DNA of 64,000 nucleotides from Mesaphorura yosii. Lineage: Eukaryota > Arthropoda > Collembola > Poduromorpha > Tullbergiidae. Made by a program: the position numbers and the translations under genes. The DNA is taken from positions 171,579 to 235,578 of the forward strand of contig WIXG01000093.1 in the NCBI GenBank assembly GCA_009869945.1. Reading direction: 5' to 3'. This document shows, piece by piece, positions 57,759-64,000 of this stretch. Below the pieces are notes generated by a model. It was not told the DNA's origin. It made no database searches and saw only the letters and a program-made list of their open reading frames with translations. Each line of letters opens with the position of its first letter. The first letter of the stretch is position 1.

Positions 57759-60700
57759 ATGGAACAACAGGATTTCTCCCTGTCTAAATCCGGCACGGCA
57801 GTCTGGACGAGAGTTAGTGGCATGTGGTGGCCCGGTGAAATTACCACGGACTACCCAAAACAACTGATCCCCGAAAAGAAAGAAAAGGACAAAATATGTG
57901 TAGTCAAATTCTGTCTGGAAAATGACTAGTAAGCTGAATTCATTTAAATCTCACTCCAATACTCGAATCTTTAAGAAAAAACGTCGTTATTGCAGTCAAG
58001 TAATCTTCAAACAATCCGAAATCAAGTTGTATAATAAGGAGGAGAAAGAAGATCTGATACGCAAAGGACTTAGTAAGATCAGGATACAAAATAAGTGATC
58101 TTACGTGGCAGCTCCTGATCGTCCCTGTCTATTTCCTTTCTCACAGATAAACTGAAATCTGGTAAACCTGATTTGCTGGAGAATTTCAAGACGGATGTCA
58201 AAAATGCTGAAAGGCTTACTGGAGGTACATGCCAAATGCCTCTAGAATTACCACAAGCATTGCTGAAGAATGAAGAAATTAATGTTTATATCCTTTGGGC
58301 CTTGATTCGAATTATATTTGAATTGCAGGTGATGAGGAAGTCCTTGACAAAATAAGTTCAACTCCACAAACGCCCAAACTCCCCGCATATGCGGGTCTTT
58401 TTAAATCGTCGCCAACTGTACCAGCGTCTGCAACTCCTCCAAAGCATGGACAGATAAAGTTTAACTTCATTAAAAGAGCTCGTAAGTATTACTATTGTAC
58501 ATTCTCTCTCAGGTTCTTTCCTTTACTCTGTGTTTAATAATTTCCTCATGTGTAACGCAGATCCGAGTCCGAAGAAACCTAACGCGACAGGAGCAGCAAC
58601 GAATGTGAACAATTCAGACAAGCAATTCGTTTGCGACAAATGCGGTTTCGGCACGGATCGAGTGGGTACACTCACTGCCCACCTGAAATCTCACACTATG
58701 CCCTTTGGCTTTGGCGTTGAAGGACCCCCAAAGGCAGCGCCAGTTCAAGTCGGTAGGGTGTTTACAAAGTCAACGCCCAATCCAAGCACCCTTTTTTCTT
58801 CGACAAGATTGAAGACAGTTCCAGTTGCTGAAGTGGCACCGTCCCCAAAGAAAACTACTCCCAAGAAGAGCCCCATTAAGAGCAAGGAAACTGCTAAATC
58901 TGTGCAAAAGGTAGCCGTTATAGCTTGTTTCCTTTCATCTTCTATATTCTATACTAACATGCTTAATCAACTTGTTCTCAATTTGTAACGCGTTTCCAGT
59001 CTCTCCCGCCGAAGAAAAGGAAAATGACTAGCGAAGTTGCAAAGAAAGAAATACTGGCGGACTGGGTTGGCGAGGATGGCAACGGTATTCAAAGAGAGGA
59101 CACAAGCAATTATCACGAGAAATCCGATGAGGACGACTCTGCCCTAGAGCCCAAGATTCCGAGAAGGACGGAGAAGGAACTGGCAGACACATTTGAAGCA
59201 TTATTAAATGCTAAACGTTCAGAGGTCCCAGAAACTAAAACTTCAATCGAAGAAGGTTCCCCGAAACCCGAAACAACGGTCGCGGCCACGGCGGTTGCGG
59301 AAACGCTACCCGATAAATCACTTAGATCAAAAGAACAAGAAATAAAGACAACAAGCAAGACATCCACGCCAGAACCCACTCCAGTTCTGACTCGAGAGAG
59401 GCGGGGTGCGGAAACCAGAAGATCTGGGACGGTAAAAGAATCTACTGAGGTTTCAGAAACTTCAGTTACGCCAAAAATAGCTGCTACGCCGAGAACACGA
59501 AGTTCAGCGAGAAATCAAGACAGGACAACAAGGAGCGAGGCAAATACGGAGCCCGTTTTGAGTTTGGCGAAAGAGGAGAGGAAGAAGAAGGGAGAGAGCG
59601 TGAGCCAAACTGAAGCCAACTTTTCGGATAAAGACGATGAACTTTTGAATGCAACAGAAGCTCTATTAAACGAAACAAAGATGCCAATGGCAACGACACC
59701 TGGGGTACCTCCTCGTCTGTCCGACTCTTCGACAAAGGCGTCTCTTTCAGATAAGTCGGAGGAAAAGCGAGAGACATCACCGAAGCGGGCCGTGGCGAGC
59801 GAACGCACGCTGCGATCAACGTCACCTCCCAAACCACCGTCTCCTACAAAAGCTACGACTGTCTCTTCGCCGGAGAAGAAACAAACGGATGTCAAACCAC
59901 CAGCAGTAGCTGCGGAATATCCAAAGTCACCCCCGCTCCCAAAACTAATCCCAACTCCTTCACCTTCAACCCAATCTGTCACCGCTACTGTTACATCTGC
60001 CGCCATTGACACAAATCAAAAGGTAATAATCAAGCCAAGCACCAATAGCAAATCAGAAGTTGTGCAGGAGGCTTCAGCTGTGCCACCCGCTGCCTCATCC
60101 CCTACTAAGGCATCTGTCAACGCGCCCAGAGCTACGAGTCCGGTGAAGGTAGCAGTATCTTCAGCTGCACCTTTGATTTCGACTCCTCCAAAATTAGTTC
60201 CTGTTGGAACCAAATCCCGTGTTCCTTCTTCTCCCCAAGCATCAGTAACCCAGCAGATCGCAGTTTCTACCTCACCTACAATACCGAAGCCTTCAAAAGT
60301 AAAAGTGCAAGTAACTTCGTCTCCACCCAAGTTGATCGCGACTCCGGGCGTCTCTTTTGTTACACCGAATGAAAAGGTGGTCGTCTCTCAAATTATTCCA
60401 GCGAGCATTGCCACGGAAAAGCCAGTAACCTCTTCAGTTTCGTCGCCTGCCTCGACGAAAGTTTTAGTTTCCTCAATAACTCCAACGGCTGTAAAAGCAG
60501 GCCCCGCAACCACTCCTCCAGTTTCTGCATCGCAAAAGGTTCTTGTGACTCCTGCGACGTCTGTAAGACCGACCTCATTGAGCAACAACGTTCACAGCGC
60601 TTCGAGAAGCCCTGCGGCAATACTCTCACGCACACCACAGACAAGACCGCCTGTGCGACAACAAGTCGCCGTCCCTGGAAGGGGATCGTCAATTCCACCA

Positions 60701-63309
60701 ATTCTGCGTTCTCCGAAAGCAACAACTCCCACCAGAAGCACGGTTGGCCAGGTTGCGACCAGCGCTTCGGGAACCGCGCAGCAAATTGTCGTAGCTACAA
60801 AATCCGCACCGGAGAAGCCGGCTCCTACGATTGCTTTCGCACAAAAATCAACTGTACCTCAAGCTGGAGTGGCAAGTTTACCCCAAAAGCCTGCGCCCAC
60901 AGTTCCCGGCCTTGCAGCTTCTCATATAACTGCGTCGAAACAAGCGGCTGCAGCCACGGCTGTCAAGTCTGCAGTGGCAGCCTTACCGAAACCTCCGAAC
61001 ATTTTGGCACAAAAATCCACCATTCAGAACGCAACGGCATCTGGATCTGGCACCGTGGTGGCCCAAAAATCAACTGTACCAAGCGGAGCTGTCACACAAA
61101 GTATTCCTGCTGCAATGACTCAGAAGATTTCAGCAGTTGTTTCAAATGTTGCAAGTTCACTTAACAACTCAGTGCTAGCGTCACAGAAGCCTCCAGTTAG
61201 CTCGTTGCCTCCGCTCGGACCTCCACCGCCTATTCCCGGGATCGCTACCTCTGTATCTCAAGAAATGCTGGCAGCGGCAGCTGCGCAGCCGTCTACAGCT
61301 CGGAAGAGGCCTGCTCCAAAACCGAAGCCACCAAAATCACCTCCGAAGAAAGGCAAGCCGGACGTGGGGAGTACAATGGTGGCGAACAGCGCAGCCGCGG
61401 CTGGTGGTCAACTTGTTGAGGCTTTGCAGGTGAAGCTCTTCAATTTCCGTTTTCTACGCGTTTGTGTTTGCTCCGTGCTGCGGCTTCATGTGAGACATGT
61501 ACAATTATTTATTAGCACTGCACTCCAAGAAATCATAAGAGCAATAATCCATTCGACACTGCACAGGTTCATCTCGCTTTAGACGTGCATTTGAAGCATT
61601 TATTAGTGATAAGAGGGTATTGACGTATTGAGAGACACGTTTCATTTTCCGTGATGGGGATGGGGTAAAGTGCGACTCCGAGACAGTTTTAGGCGAGATG
61701 CCTTTGTTTGTATTTGAGACGAGATCCCGAGATGAGTACACGGCGGCACAGAAGCGGAAGATTACGGTTTCATTCAAATCTGACATCCAATCCAAAGGGA
61801 AACGGATTATGATGTGCAGCCAGCGTCGATTTAAAGTTTACGTTTGCTTCGAACAAAAAAGCAAAAGACTGATCAACGTTCGGTAGCATGGTGTAAGTAA
61901 TGACAGTTAGTAGTTGATTAGCAGTTAAGGTAGTCTAAGATATGATCTCTGTATAATAGTCGTAATAATAACAACGTGGACAGGTAGACTGCTGACTGTT
62001 CAACCATAAGTAAGGGCTAGGATTAGGGAACAACTTATTAGTGCTTTTACTAAACCACACAGGAAGACGGGTTTCTCTTCGTAGTTAGTTAGCCAGTTAC
62101 ACTTATCAATATATCGACTCAGGAAATGAACTTCCCATCCAGCCAGTCAGGGATAAGATGTGGGGCTCCAAGTGCTGCTCGATTAATCAGACCACTTGTT
62201 CCAGCAAACGCTTCGGGTTATACGACGTATGTCAGATCTCAACGTCCTAATACAGAGGCATATCGTCCAACTGTTGTGCGCAATCTTCGTGTGACTCCAG
62301 CATTGCCAGTAAACTCTACTCAGGTAAAGGTTCAATTAGTCCTGCAGGCAGGCGCAGCCGGAGAAGTGGGAGAAGTATGATGTTTCTTCTGTGGAAGTTC
62401 GATTCAGAGAGACTCGAACTCATGAACACTGCTTGTTTCAGGGAATGACTGGAGAACAACAACAAATACAAATTGTCATGGCCGCTGCAGAAGACTTCGA
62501 TTCTGAAGGAATCCCTACAGATCAAGTTGGTCAAATGATGCATATGATCCCTGTCGATCAAGGCGATGGCACCACCCGATACATTGTCGTTCGTGTCGAC
62601 CAAGCAGAGAATGGCAAAGGTCCCGTTCTTGAAATGGGTCAAACGGATGCAGCCAATCCAAGAGCAGGTGAGTTATTTCGAAATCAGGAAATTGGCGAGT
62701 TTGTAGTGAATGTGACTGTATTCAACTTCTGTCCTCGAACATTTAGTCCAACCCCAAGATCAAGATCGCGCTGAGGGCTTGTATGTGGAAGGAGAAGGGA
62801 ATCTTGGAGAGGCACTTTCGTCAGTTCAAGCACAGGAGAGACTGCAACATCCGCCGCAGGGGTCAACCTTGCAATTGACTCAGACGACTGAGGCAGACAC
62901 TTCTGGAAATACTAACACCATAACTTTTGACAATATGGAGGACGCTCAGCAACATTTAATTAACAACAGCGGACACGGACAGGCAGTATTGATTCAGCAG
63001 GCGAATGGACAGCAGCACATTTTCACAACTGAGGACGGAACTCAGCAGGTATGACAAATCTAATATCAAATTATAAAATCGTTAGGTATGCCCTGCCGAT
63101 TTCCTTGAGTACAACTTTTTATTATATACTTGTAGTATGCACTGGATCAACAACACTTGGCAGCACTAGCAGGCGGGGATGTTGAAGTTGGTGACGGGTC
63201 TGACCAGGTTTACTACATCGTCGATTATAATGGGGATCAACAGTTCCTCCAGTTGTTCAACCCCGAAGGTGAAGGTCAAGCTGAGCCAGAGCCTCCCGCA
63301 GCACAATAA
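57759..63309 (+). CDS. PWWP-domain and C2H2 zinc-finger protein with long low-complexity region, probable chromatin factor
   Basis: Ten exons (57759-57928, 57996-58072, 58147-58224, 58329-58481, 58561-58910, 59000-61429, 62123-62323, 62442-62667, 62747-63048, 63136-63309) agree in phase and encode 1386 aa. Residues about 12-80 form a PWWP domain (VWTRVSGMWWPGEI, VVKFCLENDYQVIF), a fold that binds methylated histone H3 tails and DNA. One C2H2 finger follows (Cys184, Cys187, His200, His204), then a PPKKRK nuclear signal near 280. Residues about 300-1086 are Pro/Ser/Thr/Ala/Lys-rich and likely disordered. The C-terminal 300 residues are Gln/Asp/Glu-rich with a short ordered-looking end (DQVYYIVDYNGDQQFLQLF). 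Start ATG 57759 has G at -3 and +4. I do not recognise a named orthologue. The link between exon 6 and the last four exons rests on splice sites and phase only. Confidence 0.85.
61430..62122 (+). other. Intron of the PWWP gene, 693 bp
   Basis: The intron runs from GTGAAG to ATCGACTCAG, the longest in this gene. A basic 62-codon open frame at 61698-61886 lies inside it without a clear acceptor; I see no AATAAA here to suggest that the gene ends before the last four exons. Confidence 0.7.
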
Positions 63310-63610
63310 GCCATCTGCTGATCATGTTGGGAACGAATGTTATTTATCTATATTTCATGGAATTGGTTGAATAATGCTTGATATTATATAGAGAATGAAT
63401 TCAAGTGTACAGAATCTGAAACGTGTGGTGGAACTTATCTATCCTAATTCTTGTGTTAGTTTTATGATCACATTTTTTCAATAAATTAGGATTGAATGAA
63501 GTTGAGTTGACCAAAATCCCTTTCAAGTTCCTGCTGGTTGTTGCTTGTTGACTCCGCACTATGAGATAAGGTAATAGTAAAAAACGAATAAAGTGGTCAA
63601 CCAAGGAGCG
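63310..63610 (+). terminator. 3' UTR and poly(A) signals of the PWWP gene
   Basis: AATAAA at 63480-63485, about 170 nt after the stop, and at 63587-63592 are candidate cleavage signals. Confidence 0.6.
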
Positions 63611-63644
63611 ATTTGAAATTAATTATAATAAATTCTACATATTA

Positions 63645-64000
63645 TGGGCCGTCCGGGATAAAAGTTTCATAAAATTTCGTAAATGGGTGCCTGAGTTATT
63701 GTAATGTGAATGTTTGAATTTCCATTGGAGGTAATGGCACTTTATAAAGTTTAATATTTCAGCTGATTTTCGCACATCTCGGAAAGCCAATACTATCGTT
63801 GAATGGTGTGGGCTGTGTTCTACCAAAATTCTTCCCACCGTGTCCCCCAACCTTAACATGTGCGAGATATGTACATCAATGTTAATGAAATTGAGCTCCC
63901 TTTGCTCAGACTTTCCGTTATGTAAAGAAAGAAACAAACTTCGAGGGCAGCCAAATTGTATCATAAATGTTGAAACAAAACGATTTTACAAAATAATAAC
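63645..64000 (-). mobile_element. Possible edge of a DNA-transposon-like repeat
   Basis: At 63645 the text GGGCCGTCCGGGATAAAAG, followed by TTTCATAAAATTTCG, resembles the terminal sequences common to many arthropod DNA transposons and their short derivatives (a GGGTGTCCCGGATAAAAGTTTC-type start). A 109-codon minus-strand frame (63635-63964) overlaps it but shows no transposase motif I recognise. The other end is not visible in the window. Confidence 0.3.

Noticed and set aside
59113-60725. Several minus-strand open frames over the large PWWP-gene exon
   Set aside because: They are shadows of the Pro/Ser/Thr/Ala-rich coding exon on the + strand.
61698-61886. Basic 62-codon open frame inside the 693-bp intron of the PWWP gene
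   Set aside because: No convincing acceptor in the right phase and no domain; skipping from 61429 to 62123 keeps the frame and gives a coherent C-terminus.

Overview
The window is animal nuclear DNA, almost certainly from an arthropod. Evidence: GT-AG spliced genes with introns from about 90 bp to over 10 kb, an Extradenticle/PBX gene whose C-terminal exons read like the insect/crustacean form, and a receptor resembling Grindelwald, the arthropod TNF receptor. A hexapod or crustacean is most likely; I cannot place it further. I recognise no transposase, reverse transcriptase, bacterial operon, CRISPR array, rRNA or tRNA.

Layout. 1-50245 (+ strand) is one large locus, extradenticle (exd): nine coding exons at 17041-50245 encode the PBC-B region, the TALE homeodomain and the C-terminal tail. 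The N-terminal PBC-A coding part is not found and should lie upstream of base 1, so 1-17040 is read as intron. Introns total more than 30 kb and hold no convincing gene. A likely 3' UTR of up to 2.7 kb follows (50246 to about 52960). 53976-54909 (+) is a compact four-exon gene for a 214-aa single-pass receptor with an eight-cysteine ectodomain (grindelwald-like). 55274-56611 (-) is a complete four-exon OGG1 gene (8-oxoguanine DNA glycosylase, 366 aa), tail-to-tail with the receptor gene. Its second intron is apparently GC-AG, directly after the catalytic lysine codon. 57759-63309 (+) is a ten-exon gene for a 1386-aa nuclear protein with an N-terminal PWWP domain, one C2H2 zinc finger and a very long Pro/Ser/Thr/Ala-rich low-complexity region. 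It is divergent from OGG1 across about 1.15 kb. At the right edge (from about 63645) sequence resembling a DNA-transposon end begins.

The genes are functionally unrelated neighbours: a Hox cofactor, a JNK-pathway receptor, a base-excision repair enzyme and a probable chromatin protein. No new multi-gene system is visible. The most unusual signal is in the introns: many short, degenerate arrays in which GCA (or its complement TGC) recurs in exact 5-bp register while the other two bases vary. Other points worth a look are an acidic 113-codon open frame inside the last exd intron, receptor introns that are open and in frame, the GC-AG intron of OGG1, and several palindromes and hairpins.
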